A program made the position numbers and the translations under genes. From Schistocephalus solidus (taxonomy: Eukaryota; Platyhelminthes; Cestoda; Diphyllobothriidea; Diphyllobothriidae), in the NCBI GenBank assembly GCA_017591395.1, contig WEDG01002096.1, positions 124,001 through 188,000 on the forward strand: a stretch of 64,000 nt of DNA, read 5' to 3'. The notes beneath the pieces were generated by a model. It was not told the DNA's origin, did not search any database, and saw only the letters and a list, made by a program, of their open reading frames with translations. Shown in pieces: positions 35,513-45,675 of the stretch; position 1 is the stretch's first letter; every line of letters begins with the position of its first letter.

Positions 35513-37440
35513 AAAGAAGAAGGAGAAGATAAGGCGATCTCTGGGGTAGAAGTTATACTTGTCTGAAGTTTCGCACTCATACTCTAGTGCATCATCGGAG
35601 ATAGAGCATAGGGGGAACTACAGGGTTTAAAAAGGGTCTTTCGTGCTCACTTGCGATAATTCTAGCCACCTCGTTTCTCATTGGTCCTCCCCTCGTGCGC
35701 CAATAGTACTTGACGGCCTCATAGGGCACTGGTAGGTCAATGCTGCGGTTGATAGAGTTGGCGTCTGACTGCCAAGCTTCGATGACGTCCCTCGCCAGTC
35801 TGTTTTTGGCTCGGCCAAGCACTTGAGCTCCGTCAAAATCGAACCGGTGGTTGTTTTCTAGACTATGCATGGCGACGTGTGATCGAATATCCTTTCGCCT
35901 TACGGCCAAAGTGTGCTCGTGCATGCGCGTCGTTTGTCGGTCATGCCGCAGTAGTTGGCCGGGCAGTCTAGACCGTTGACACGATAAATAACGCCTGAGG
36001 AGTCTGCGGGTGGTAGTCGGCCCTTTGGTTGCGTGACTAATCGACGGATGGTGGTCTCTGGTCGGTGTCCAACGCCCACGTTTAGCGGTCTTAACATGCG
36101 CTCAGTGGCTTCTGAGACGTTCTTCGCATAGGGCAAGACATGGAAGGTTTCATGTCTTTGTTAAGGCTCACCTTCGGTCTTTGTATGTCTTTGGTATAAG
36201 CATTTGTTTACGAAGCTGCGTGGATATCCACTGGCGAGAAAGAGGCGCCATAGGGTTTTACGCTCTCGCAGCTTCTCAGCCTCTGTGCTGCAGTGTGTCT
36301 GGATGCGGCGAAAAAGCGATCGGACGCAACTGCGTTTATGCGACAGGGGGTGGTTGCTGTTGTAGTGAAGAATTTTCTCCGTGTTTAGTCGCTTTTCGAA
36401 ACACGCCAGTCTGGAGGGTTCCGTCCTCCTGCCTTGATATCTGAACATCGAGAAAAAGGGAGCATTCCATCCTCTTCTTCCTCCATTGTGAATTGAATCT
36501 GTGGGAAAATCGAGTTCAGATCCCTTTTGAAGTTCTCTTTGGCTTCTCGGTGTATGATAACAAAGGTGTCGTCTACGTAGCGCATCCAGAATTTGGGCTT
36601 GTAGATCTGGAAGACCTGAGTTTCCAGTTCTTGCAGGATGGCCTCCGCAAGGTAGCCGGAGATCGGTGATCCCATCGGGGTTCCCTGGATTTGCTCATAA
36701 ACATAGTCGTTAAACGTAAAGTACGTGCGAAGGCAGTAGTCCAGTAACTCCATTGCGTGTTCTCTTTTTAAAAGTTGTCCTTCATCGTTGTACCTTCTGT
36801 CCAGAAGGTCATCGATGACTCTCATGGCCAGTTCTTTTGGGATGGATGTAAATAGGGAGACGACGTCAAAGGACACCATTATCTCGTCGGGGGGCGATTG
36901 TGATGCCTCGGAGTTTTTTTCTAGGAAGTGCGTTGAGGATACGGCTGTGTGTTCTGAGCCCTCTACCAGCTTCTTCAAATGCTTAGCGAGCCATTTAGCC
37001 ATTTAGCCAGTCCGTAGGTAGGCGTGCCTTTCAGAGCCACGATGGGCTGTAGGGGAACATTCGGCTTGTGGATTTTTTGGCAAACCGTAGAACCGCGCTA
37101 AGGCGGCATCCTGTGGTTTCATCTGTCTCCAATCGTTTTCGGATATTGCCTTTTGGCTCCTCATTAGATTCAGACTCATTGATTTTTCCTACCAGTGTTT
37201 TCATAGGGTCAGATACGACGACCTTATATGACTGACTGTCGTTTAGTAGCTCCTGAGCTTTTGCCACGTATTCTGACTTGTCCAAGATTACAGTTGCCCG
37301 TCCTTTGTCCGCTGGAACAATAACAATTTCTTCGTCCTTCTTTAATTCCCTAATGGCCTTTACCTCGGCTGGAGGGATGGTTCGGTGTGGCCTGTGGAAT
37401 AGGAGAAAATAAGGACCACAGGTGTTGAAATGGAAGTAGA
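35513..37440 (-). pseudogene. Penelope-like element, downstream unit: reverse transcriptase and GIY-YIG endonuclease
   Basis: On the - strand the reading starts near 37380, so it is 5'-truncated, with VKAIRELKKDEEIVIVPADK then GRATVILDK. Next comes a reverse transcriptase (36385-37002) with FDVVSLFTSIP, QGTPMGSPISGYLAE and the catalytic YVDDT. After further frame changes a GIY-YIG-type endonuclease follows at 35592-36136 (GVIYRVN...ANYCGMTDKR). At least three frameshifts split the protein, so this copy is dead. The endonuclease is Penelope-type: it sits C-terminal to the reverse transcriptase. A hammerhead motif lies just past its stop codon. Confidence 0.92.
35540..35610 (-). ncRNA. hammerhead motif at the 3' end of Penelope-like unit 2
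   Basis: On the - strand: CCGATGA (complement of 35592-35598), stem II GCACT paired with AGTGC, then GAAAC (complement of 35568-35572) and TTC as possible cleavage triplet. Stem I could pair TCT 5' of the core with AGA 3' of the site. It differs from the consensus by CC for CT in the first core strand. Downstream is AACTTCTACCCCAGAGATCG, then CCTTATCTTCTCCTTCTT. Confidence 0.7.
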
Positions 37441-38155
37441 AGATAAGGCGATCTCTGGGGTAGAAGTTATACTTGTCTGACGTTTCACACTCATACTCGA
37501 GCGCATCATCGGTGATAGAGCATAGGGGGAACTACATGGTTTAAAAAGGGTCTTTCGTGCTCACTTGCGATAGGTCTAGCCACCTCGTTTCTCATTGGTC
37601 CTCCCCTCGTGCGCCAATTGTGCTTGACGGCCTCATAGGGCACTGGTAGGTCAATGCTGCGGTTAATAGAGTTGGCGTCTGACTGCCAAGCTTCGGTCAC
37701 TTCCCTCGCTAGTCTGTTTTTCGGCTCGGCCGAGCACTTTGAGCTCTGTCAAAATCGAACTGGTGGTTGTTTTTCTAGACTATGCATGGCGACGTGTGAT
37801 CGAATATCCTTTCGCCTTACGGCCAAAGTGTGCTCGTGCATGCGCGTACTCAGTCGCTTGTCGGTCATGCCGCAGTAGTTGGCCGGGTAGTCTAGACAGT
37901 TGACACGGTAAATAACGCCTGAGGTGTCTGCGGGTGGTAGTCGGCCCTTTGGTTGCGTGACTAATCGACGGAAGGTGGTCTCTGGTCGGTGTTCAACGCC
38001 CACGTTTAGCGGTCTTAACATGCGCTCAGTGGCTTCTGAGACGTTCTTCACATAGGGCAAGACATGGAAGGTTTCATGTCTTTGTTTAAGCTCACCTTCG
38101 GTCCTTGTATGCCTTTGGTATAAGCATTTGTTTACGAAGCTACTTGGATATAATC
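37441..38155 (-). pseudogene. Penelope-like element, upstream partial unit: endonuclease only
   Basis: On the - strand this unit holds the connecting segment and GIY-YIG endonuclease (GVIYRVNCLDYPANYCGMTD, then KRLSTRMHEHTLAVRRKD). It then holds the same C-terminal region and 3' tail as 35513-36200. One frameshift lies between 37700 and 37749. It is 5'-truncated at 38155 inside the SINE array. Placed directly before the reverse-transcriptase unit in the same orientation, it corresponds to the pseudo-LTR arrangement known for Penelope elements. Confidence 0.88.
37470..37525 (-). ncRNA. hammerhead motif at the 3' end of Penelope-like unit 1
   Basis: On the - strand: CCGATGA (complement of 37506-37512), stem II GCGCTC paired with GAGTGT using G-U wobbles, then GAAAC and GTC (complement of 37479-37486). 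It occupies the same place relative to the endonuclease stop as in unit 2, with compensatory wobble changes in stem II. Confidence 0.7.
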
Positions 38156-38159
38156 ATAT

Positions 38160-39250
38160 ATGATAGTGTGGGGCTCACCGATCTGCTTAAGGAACATGCA
38201 TGTTCCGTTGTGCCCTGGAGCTCAGACTAGAGCCCTCGCAGGCAGTCGCATAGCGACGTGTAGCATATGATGGAATGGAACCGACAAAGACAAGGGAGAC
38301 CGGAATGGCCATTTCTGGCTTATTAGCCGTCATCAGCCAGTCATACCCAATCCCAAGTGTGGCACACCTGGGATTCGAACCCGCGAGGGCTCTAGTCTGA
38401 GCTCCAGGGCACAAAGGAACATGCATGTTCCTTAAGCAGATCGGTGAGCCCCACACTATCATCATATTCCCGATCACAACCGACAAAACAACGAGCCCGT
38501 GGCTCAAATGGTAGAGCGTTCGACTCAAATACCAAAGGTCGCGGGTTCGAATCCCAGGTGTGCCACGCGGGATTGGGTATGACTGGCTGATGACGGCTAA
38601 TAAGCCAGAAATGGCCATTCCGGTCTCCCTTGTCTTTGTCGGTTCCATTCCATCATATGCTACACGTCGCTATGTGACCGCCTGCGAGGCTCTAGTCTGA
38701 GCTCCAGGGCACAACGGAACATGCATGTTCCTTAGCAATCGGTGAGCCCCACACTATCATCATATTCCCGATCACAACCGACAAAAACAACGAGCCCGTG
38801 GCTCAATTGGTAGACGTTCGACTCAAATACCAAAGGTCGTTCGAATCCCAGGTGTGCCACACTTGGGATTGGGTATGACTGGCTGATGACGGCTAATAAG
38901 CCAGAAATGGCCATTCGGTCTCCTTGTCTTTGTCGGTTCCATTCCATCATATGCTACGTCGCTATGCGACCGCCTGCGAGGGCTCTAGTCTGAGCTCCAG
39001 GGCACAACGGAACATGCATGTTCCTTAAAGCAGATCGGTGAGCCCCACACTATCATCATATTCCCGATCACAACCGACAAAACAACGAGCCCGTGGCTCA
39101 AATGGTAGAGCGTTCGACTCAAATACCAAAGGTCGCGGGTTCGAATCCCAGGTGTGCCACGCGGGATTGGGTATGATTGGCTGATGACGGCTAATAAGCC
39201 AGAAATGGCCATTCCGGTCTCCCTTGTCTTTGTCGGTTCCATTCCATAAT
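38160..39250. mobile_element. tRNA-like SINE array with orientation switch, four units
   Basis: A truncated - unit (38160-38395) abuts three + units (about 38395-38655, 38656-38950, 38951-39250). The switch falls inside the tRNA-like part (GATTCGAACCCGCG runs into AGGGCTCTAGTCTG). The + units have GGTAGAGCGTTCGACTC and GGTTCGAATCCC as A- and B-box-like sequences. GGAACATGCATGTTCC occurs at 38191, 38416, 38716 and 39009. The units are nearly identical, implying recent amplification. Confidence 0.85.
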
Positions 39251-39310
39251 CATATATATATATATATATATATATCTCTATATATATATATATTTTCATA
39301 TATATATAGA
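39248..39310. repeat. (AT)n-rich microsatellite at array end
   Basis: ATATAT runs interrupted by CTC and TTTTC follow the last SINE unit directly. A similar AT tract precedes the first unit at about 34866-34882. Confidence 0.9.
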
Positions 39311-39794
39311 CCATCCCCAAAGTTGGAAGATGCAACCAAACAGTCCCTTGCAGATGGCAGAGTCCGCCGAGTGCTTTCAAAGGCAGAAATATCCGCCAAG
39401 ATCGGCCTCGGTCCACTGCGGTTCAAACCAAGGGAGAACGTTTAGAGACTGCATAGCGACCAGGTTCGGCTGATTCGAGCACTCACGGTGTCACCAAGGT
39501 GTGCAAAACGTTATGCAGGGAAGACCTCGGGGACCTCCACATGGGAATCATGGGAGAGAGCGTGAGCCCTAGGATGAAAATAATAATACGTTGCGCGGTT
39601 CACTTCACAAGTTTATTTTTAAACAAATATCTTTCTAACTTAGAACGCTGGCGTATGCATAACCCCTCTCCTCATTACAGAAATCGTTTTAAAAATGCAG
39701 CTTTACGACAAAGACACATTGATCTTGTGAAACGAAGAGACCAAGTCCGCGAAGCGCGTACATGAATAAGGAAATTATATTACTGAAACCAAAG

Positions 39795-39870
39795 CTTATT
39801 GGTTCGGGTGTAAACCCAGAACGCCAGGTAAATAAACTTCTTGTTCCAGCGAGCACATTTCTTTCCCTTT
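39795..39870 (+). ncRNA. hammerhead-type repeat, degenerate copy
   Basis: GGTTCGGGTGTAAACCCAGA, ACGCCAGGTAAATAAACTTC and TTGTTCCAGCGAGCACATTT follow the family order (stem II, core, AATAAACTTC, GTTCCAGCGA). The conserved CTGATGA and GAAA are lost. Confidence 0.5.
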
Positions 39871-40209
39871 GAATCATTTGCTGTGTCAACTAAAAGTTTG
39901 TGATCCTGGTCCCTGCCGTTCACGTACTCACCCGTTGCTTCTAATTTCACTGCCTGATCTCTGGCGTATCGGGTGATTTAGAAGTTTCACAAGCACAGTG
40001 TCCACTGAAATTCCTGGCGCAGTTGCTGATTATCCGTTATTGCTGAAATAAAGGGCTAAAACCTCATGACTGTGCTCAAAACCCAAAAATGCGCCACACC
40101 ATTTAGTCAGTTGATGGTTTGCACGCGTCTCTGCTTGCCTCTATTTCCTTTTCTCCATTTTGGATTCACCTGAATTCGCAGCCTGTTCATGTGCATTCTC
40201 CTCCTTCAG

Positions 40210-40365
40210 CCTACATGGAGCTCACCTACGACGAGATGTTTTGCCGGGGATGACAATGACGAGGCGTAGCATTATTACCGCAAAACTAGAGGCGGCGATT
40301 AATGCAAGCAGCCCACAGAGTATCCCTCCGCACTCTGCCTTCTTCATTTTCTCGCCAACCAATAA
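40210..40365 (+). CDS. Cav1: Cav1 exon 9: II-III linker end, approach to IIIS1
   Basis: Acceptor CTCCTTCAG, donor GTGAGC. The first base completes Gly, then LHGAHLRRDVLPGMTMTRRS and an Ala-rich stretch lead to HSAFFIFSPTN. The last part aligns with ASAFFIFSSNN, which precedes IIIS1 in Cav1; Cav2 has a different motif there. The first 30 residues are not conserved and rest on phase agreement. It ends in phase 2. Confidence 0.88.
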
Positions 40366-40461
40366 GTGAGCAGGCAACAAGCTCTTGTACAAGCTCTTGT
40401 CTGATTGGTGTATTTTACATCTGCGTTTTTACCATCTTCGTGTACTCTCTGTTCCGACCAG

Positions 40462-40591
40462 GTTCCGCGTTTTTTGCCACAACATCGTGTCTTCGCCCAT
40501 CTTCACGAATATGGTACTGGCCTGCATTCTCATCAGTAGTGCCCTGCTCTCTGCAGAGGACCCCTTGAATGCCTACTCCTTCACCAACAAG
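40462..40591 (+). CDS. Cav1: Cav1 exon 10: IIIS1
   Basis: A 96-nt intron separates it from exon 9; acceptor CCGACCAG, donor GTAAGT. FRVFCHNIVSSPIFTNMVLA and CILISSALLSAEDPLN form the first membrane segment of repeat III, ending in the conserved AEDP. The tail AYSFTNK corresponds to HTSFRNH of vertebrate Cav1. Phase 0. Confidence 0.97.
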
Positions 40592-41570
40592 GTAAGTTCA
40601 TGGAAAACCGTTGGTTCCCTTTGGCCCGCGTAAAGACTCTCTGTATGCGTTTAAATGGTGATAAAATTTTTAGGAAATTTTGGTAGGTGACTGACAGGGG
40701 TGAGCACAATTTCCGACATTTCACACTGTCAGGCAGGCACACCAACAATGAATATTTCCTCCAACTGCACCAAGAATGGCCTACAGTTGAGCTATTTATT
40801 TGTTTCCACAGTGCCTGGAAGGCGGGTGACAGATCGTTGATCGATCGATTGCCGCACTTTTGGCAGGCGTCCTGACTGATACAAGGTTCCCACGCTGTTA
40901 AGGGCAAGTGTGCACTCTGATAAGGATGCGTTAAAAACGGCCAAGGAATGTTTACCTTTCCGGCTGACCGCCAGTTCGTGTTCAGGTCTACTGATCCGAT
41001 CTTGCTGGCGCAACTGGCTTGGTAACAATTTCATTGGCAGGAGTGGAGTGAACATTTCTGAATTACAGTAACTTTATAAACTAACTGATGAGGATTAGTC
41101 AGCTCAGGTTGAATAGAGTCCGTTCTTGTGCGGCAAATATGGAGATATAACTGTTCTAAGCACTAGCCTAGTAAAAAAGCTTAGGCTTAACAGTCATGGT
41201 ACCATAAGTTCTCAAGCATGGAAATATGAAACCCAAGAAAAGAAGAAACCCCTGCTGCCTAACAGAGTCAAATTTTCGACTCATGCTACTGAGGCATCGC
41301 AGATGCGCAATAGACAACACCGATAAAGCTAAATGTTATGCCTTAACGGGAGCTTCAAGGCGAACAGGTCGTAGGAATTCGCCAAGTTTTCTTTAGATTC
41401 TGCCATAAGTGTACAACGTACTTAAATGGCACGCCGTGTCAAGGTTCCTGCCAATCAAAAAATCGAATATTTCAGTTAATTAGATAACGTCTGATCCTAG
41501 GCATAAAGTTAACCCTTTTTATGTTGAAATCTCTTCCGAACGGAATGCCTAACGTTTTTGACTCTTTTAG
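40592..41570. other. intron 10, nothing recognised
   Basis: About 1 kb of unique-looking DNA. A CTGATGA at 41085-41091 has no matching GAAA partner. Confidence 0.5.
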
Positions 41571-41630
41571 GTGTTGAATTACTTCGATTTCTTCTTCACC
41601 AGCGTCTTCACAATTGAAATTACCCTCAAG
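41571..41630 (+). CDS. Cav1: Cav1 exon 11: IIIS2
   Basis: Acceptor CTTTTAG, donor GTTAGT. Sixty nucleotides encode VLNYFDFFFTSVFTIEITLK, matching [20 protein letters not shown] of Cav1 IIIS2. Phase 0 on both sides, so skipping would keep frame but delete part of the voltage sensor. Confidence 0.97.
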
Positions 41631-41824
41631 GTTAGTTATTCATTTACAAATCAGTCAAACTCAAACGTCCTGATAGGCTTTTATTTATACTGAAGCAATC
41701 TCGGATAAAATATTTAGATTAAGACTCTACGTAACTTTAATATATTAGCCCAGCGTAAATCTGTACAAATCGACTTCGATACCCTCGTAACACTGGCTAT
41801 ACGTTTGTCCTTTCTTCAACGTAG

Positions 41825-41931
41825 ATGATTGCTCATGGTTTCATCATGCACGAAGGCGCCTTCTGTCGAAGCATGTTCAACTTACTCGACCTAATTGTGG
41901 TCTTCGTGGCCTTAATCTCCTTCGTGCTTGA
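41825..41931 (+). CDS. Cav1: Cav1 exon 12: IIIS2-S3 loop and IIIS3
   Basis: Acceptor AACGTAG, donor [26 protein letters not shown] and [16 protein letters not shown] match [20 protein letters not shown] and LDLLVVSVSLISFG. The conserved FNLLDL contains the S3 Asp that interacts with S4 charges. Ends in phase 2. Confidence 0.97.
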
Positions 41932-42298
41932 GTGAGTTTTTTGACCTCCTATTAAATTTTTTGTTCATCCTATTGCTTTTTGTTAACTTCGCATTAATTC
42001 TAGCAATTTGACCCCTCACCGTTGCTTCCTTTTGTAACTTTATTCATGTTGTTTCACTTTATTTCGTTTCATAACACCCCGGTTTCCCATGCCTACACCG
42101 CTTCCCTCATCCTCAAGCGTTCTGCTTGCTCACCATGCCCTCTTTCTTCTTTTTCTTCTTCTTCTTTTACATAGATTTGCTATTTAAGGCCCTCTTGTTC
42201 CGAACTTCTTTAACCACTGAGCGGCCTTCTCTGTTCTCGGAAAACCCTGCATTCCAATTAGAATGATTTTTGATCATGTGCTACATCCTTGATTTTAG
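41932..42298. other. intron 12, pyrimidine-rich
   Basis: 367 bp with a CTT-rich patch near 42143-42168. Nothing else recognised. Confidence 0.6.
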
Positions 42299-42386
42299 AA
42301 ATGAAGCTATCTCTGCCGTCAAAATCCTTCGAGTCTTGAGGGTTTTGCGTCCACTGAGAGCCATCAACCGGGCAAAGGGTTTGAAG
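42299..42386 (+). CDS. Cav1: Cav1 exon 13: IIIS4 voltage sensor
   Basis: Acceptor GATTTTAG, donor [26 protein letters not shown] followed by AINRAKGLK is almost identical to vertebrate Cav1 IIIS4, with gating Lys/Arg every third residue. Phase 0 at the end. Confidence 0.98.
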
Positions 42387-43045
42387 GTCAGTTCTTCGGA
42401 TGCCACGATTTTATTCCCTGAGGTATCATGTAGGTAGAATCGAAGTGCTGAACCATTAAAGATGAAAAAATACTGTCCAACCTAAGGTATATTTTGAAGC
42501 GAGCACAGCCCGTGTAGAATCGGCACTGTCCAGTAAAACGTCGCTCGTATACGCTTCAAGCTACTGTGGCTTGTTGCTTGTATGGTATCAAACTCCGGCC
42601 AACCCAATAGATTGCAAAATATGAATCTTAACTGTTTACTGAATAGAACAAAGTAGAGTGTTAGTTTTGATTTATATAATTATGATCCGATTCAAGCAGG
42701 ATAGTGGGATGCAGCAGCATTTCTTGGTGATTTGTCCCGCATTTTACAAACGAAGTTATTTTAACTGTTCAGTTTCTGTCTGGATTAGATAGTGCTGTAG
42801 ATGCTTCACAAGTCATCCTCAATATAATCTAATTCACTCCCAATCACCGTCCCTGCTCCCACCATGCTATGAAGCATACGTAGACTTCGAAGGAATGCAC
42901 GGACCAAATGTGAGAGAGAACGAGTGGCATCAAATTAATCTTACATCTCTAGACATTGGGTTGTCAAGAGAAACTCTTTTTTCATTTGTTTCAGAAAATT
43001 TATTTAAATGCAGCCTAAATTGTCGTCCTAAAATCTTGTTTTCAG
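42387..43045. other. intron 13, nothing recognised
   Basis: 660 bp with no repeat or exon that I can identify. Confidence 0.5.
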
Positions 43046-43206
43046 AACGTTGTACAGTGTGTTGTAACAGCCTTGAGAAGCATTGGCAATATTCTGCTCG
43101 TTGCGGTTCTATTGGAGTTCATATTTGCCGTCATTGGTGTGCAACTCTTCAAGGGCAAGTACGTCGGTTGCAACGATCCGACCAAGCTCACTGAAAAAGA
43201 ATGTCG
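43046..43206 (+). CDS. Cav1: Cav1 exon 14: IIIS5 and start of pore turret
   Basis: Acceptor GTTTTCAG, donor [26 protein letters not shown] then [18 protein letters not shown] is IIIS5, followed by [15 protein letters not shown]. Most Cav1 channels have TTLLQF where this one has AVLLEF; the replaced Thr and Gln are key contacts for dihydropyridines. Ends in phase 2. Confidence 0.97.
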
Positions 43207-45534
43207 GTACGTCTGTACTCTATTTACTGTTGCCTCTTACCTTCCAGCGTTTGTGGAGCGCATTCACAGTCAGTTGACTTTAGAGGTTCAAAACCGGACG
43301 CGAGGGTTCCGCATTTCAACTAGCTCGATCTGCGACCCTTCCTCAGAGGTTGAATGATTTAACAGAATTTCTTTTGAATTCAACGACGTTTAATCCGTGT
43401 ATGGTTGGGGAGGTTTCTCAATTGCAACGCTGGAATAGAGGCAGCGGACCGCAGTGGAGGTTAATGCAAATACAAGTTGACTTGTGAAGGGTAAAGACGG
43501 TATCTGGATAAAATAGACTCGACTCAGCGTGTGTCTGAGTAAATAATAATTCGGGAGACGACAATAGAGAGAGAGAGATTAAGACTGAGTTTCGATATAA
43601 CAAAGACGTTTACAGAAAAAAAGCCCATTCCGTCATCAGTCAGCCACATCTAGCCCCAGGTTCGAATGGCCTGAACGTTTGAGTTCCGACTATTTGATTC
43701 TTTAAGGTTATGTACAATACCTTACGGTTGAGTTGGTGCTGACGACAGCGTAGAAGTCCGAAATTAAATCCATAATTTCTTTTTTATTTGGCAGTATTCA
43801 TTCACAAGCATACTTTTTAGTAAACCACGAGGATCTAAGCATCAAAGTATCATCATGTTTAGTGATGGTGCATAAACTTCCAAATTAGATTACATTTAAG
43901 AAGTCAAGTTTGGCTTTCGATTATTCATCAGCAGGCCTTTACAGTAAGGTAAAGGAGGGTAGAATAGCAAAATTTTAAACATCCAATAAAAAGTAAGTAT
44001 TGGATAGAGGGTTGAGGTGTTTCCGAGGTCTAGTCTAGTCCTATAATGGGGCCAAGGAAGGAGGGAGGGGGAAGGAGGTGTCAGACAATTGGCTAGGTGT
44101 CTGCTTTGTCGCTATAGTGCGACGTGGCAGGTGGAAGTACGCATGCTGAGTTTGTCTTCGGCCAAGGGAGCCTTAGGGCCACTATAAACACTTTTTACGA
44201 GCACAATGTTTGTTTGGTTAACCGTATGGCCACTGCCTCTGCCGTCGCATGAAGAAAACGCAGTAGATATTAAATAACAGTGAAACTACAAAATACTACA
44301 GAGATGGGACCTACGTATGAACGGTATGAAAAATAGGGGATTTTAGGATGGTCGTAATATGAAAGCACATTGCACAGATATTAGGTACTCAGGGAGTACA
44401 ATCACACTCTTGTAAACTGGCGACCGACAGAATCTTTGTAACGGTGGCCGATAGCAATGCTGTCCGCGCACAACAGCGTCGGTATGCTGATTTGAATATG
44501 CAAATTTCGCGGAGGGAGGGGGTGTGAGGACAAACTTGGTGAAAAAACAGAGGCTGAATGGACAGCTTCTTCGGTAGGCTTCAGGAGGACTAATCGAGCA
44601 GACATTTAAATTCGAGGAGCTTAGGCATTTCATTGTCCTTCAGGCAGCTATTATTCTGTCCATCTCAGGATGGAGAAATACTGTCAGACGGGCGAGTAGG
44701 TTTTGGGTGATATCGGCAGATGCCGTCCAGTCCAGTAACTGCGAAGTCAGAGGCAGTTCCATTTCTAGACTAGGACATTTAAGAACGACACATGAAACGA
44801 AATTGGACTCCAAAAAATTTCAAACTAGGAGCCGAATTGCAATGAGGATATTCAACTACTTAGGCTTTTGAATGTTTAATATGTTTCACTTATTAGGAAG
44901 AATTAAACACAGTGAAGGAACAAAATATTGTCTAAGAACAACGGAACTAGTCCGTAAATATCCATCCTACTAGCATTCGGAGCTCCTTCAGTTTACTGTA
45001 TAAACGAAAGTTGCGAAAACTCCTTAAGGGTTAATAGAAGAGGAGGAAGTTCCATGGAATCTACGGTGAGAAGAAATCTGGCGAGGAAGTAAGGATATCG
45101 GTGTGAGATTGGGAGTTTTACACATATGTCATCATAAAATCACAACCGCCTCTATAGACACCTGGTATGTATAGTGCAGCAGGTTGTGTGTGGTACGCGT
45201 AGATATGCTGTATAGATTTACCATCTATCACACCCGAGACCATCTTTAATTGTCATGACTCTGTCTTGCCATCGGAGGCAGAGAGTGTGTGGTAGATGCT
45301 GCAATATTCTGCCTGACTATAAACTGATGCATGCTTGTAACTGGTTCTGCACTGGGGGGGTTTACAGTTAATGTCATTGCTCGTGACAGTCAAACCATCA
45401 ATATGGGCGATGAGTGCGGACTTACAAACATCTCGATAACGAAAAACAACGGCGGATAATGTCAAATTGTAAATTTTTTAAACCCTGAGGATGGACTAGC
45501 TGTCAATATGCTCGAGTTTTTTTGTCTTCAACAG
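43207..45534. other. intron 14 (2.3 kb)
   Basis: A short GA tract at about 43565-43579. 45130-45320 has scattered similarity to the 378-bp family (CATGACTCTGTCTTGCCATC, GTGGTAGATGCTGC). The rest is unrecognised. Confidence 0.5.
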
Positions 45535-45675
45535 AGGCAGCTTCATTGAATACGAGTATGGTGTTCCTGCCGCCGTGATTCCACGCGTGTGGGAGCATTC
45601 GCCGCTTAACTTTGACAACGTCCCCAACGCTATGCTGACCTTATTTGTGGTCCTTACGTTTGAAGGTTGGCCGGG
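45535..45675 (+). CDS. Cav1: Cav1 exon 15: repeat III pore loop
   Basis: Acceptor TCAACAG, donor GTAAGC. GSFIEYEYGVPAAVIPRVWE then HSPLNFDNVPNAMLTLFVVL leads to TFEGWPG, the repeat III selectivity filter with its calcium-binding Glu. NFDNV..AM..LF is the standard pore helix. Ends in phase 2. Confidence 0.97.

Larger units (their letters stand above)
28292..40209. other. intron 8 (11.9 kb)
   Basis: Holds a single tRNA-like SINE (29640-29830), a degenerate hammerhead tail (29440-29540), dispersed repeats (31590-31915, 33020-33900), the SINE array (34885-35505, 38160-39250), the Penelope-like element (35513-38155) and another hammerhead relic (39795-39870). 28.3-29.4, 30.0-31.5, 32.0-33.0 and 34.0-34.8 kb show nothing I recognise. 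Undetected II-III linker exons could hide here. Confidence 0.55.

Noticed and set aside
41085..41130. A hammerhead starting with CTGATGAG in intron 10
   Set aside because: No GAAA partner after a plausible stem II.
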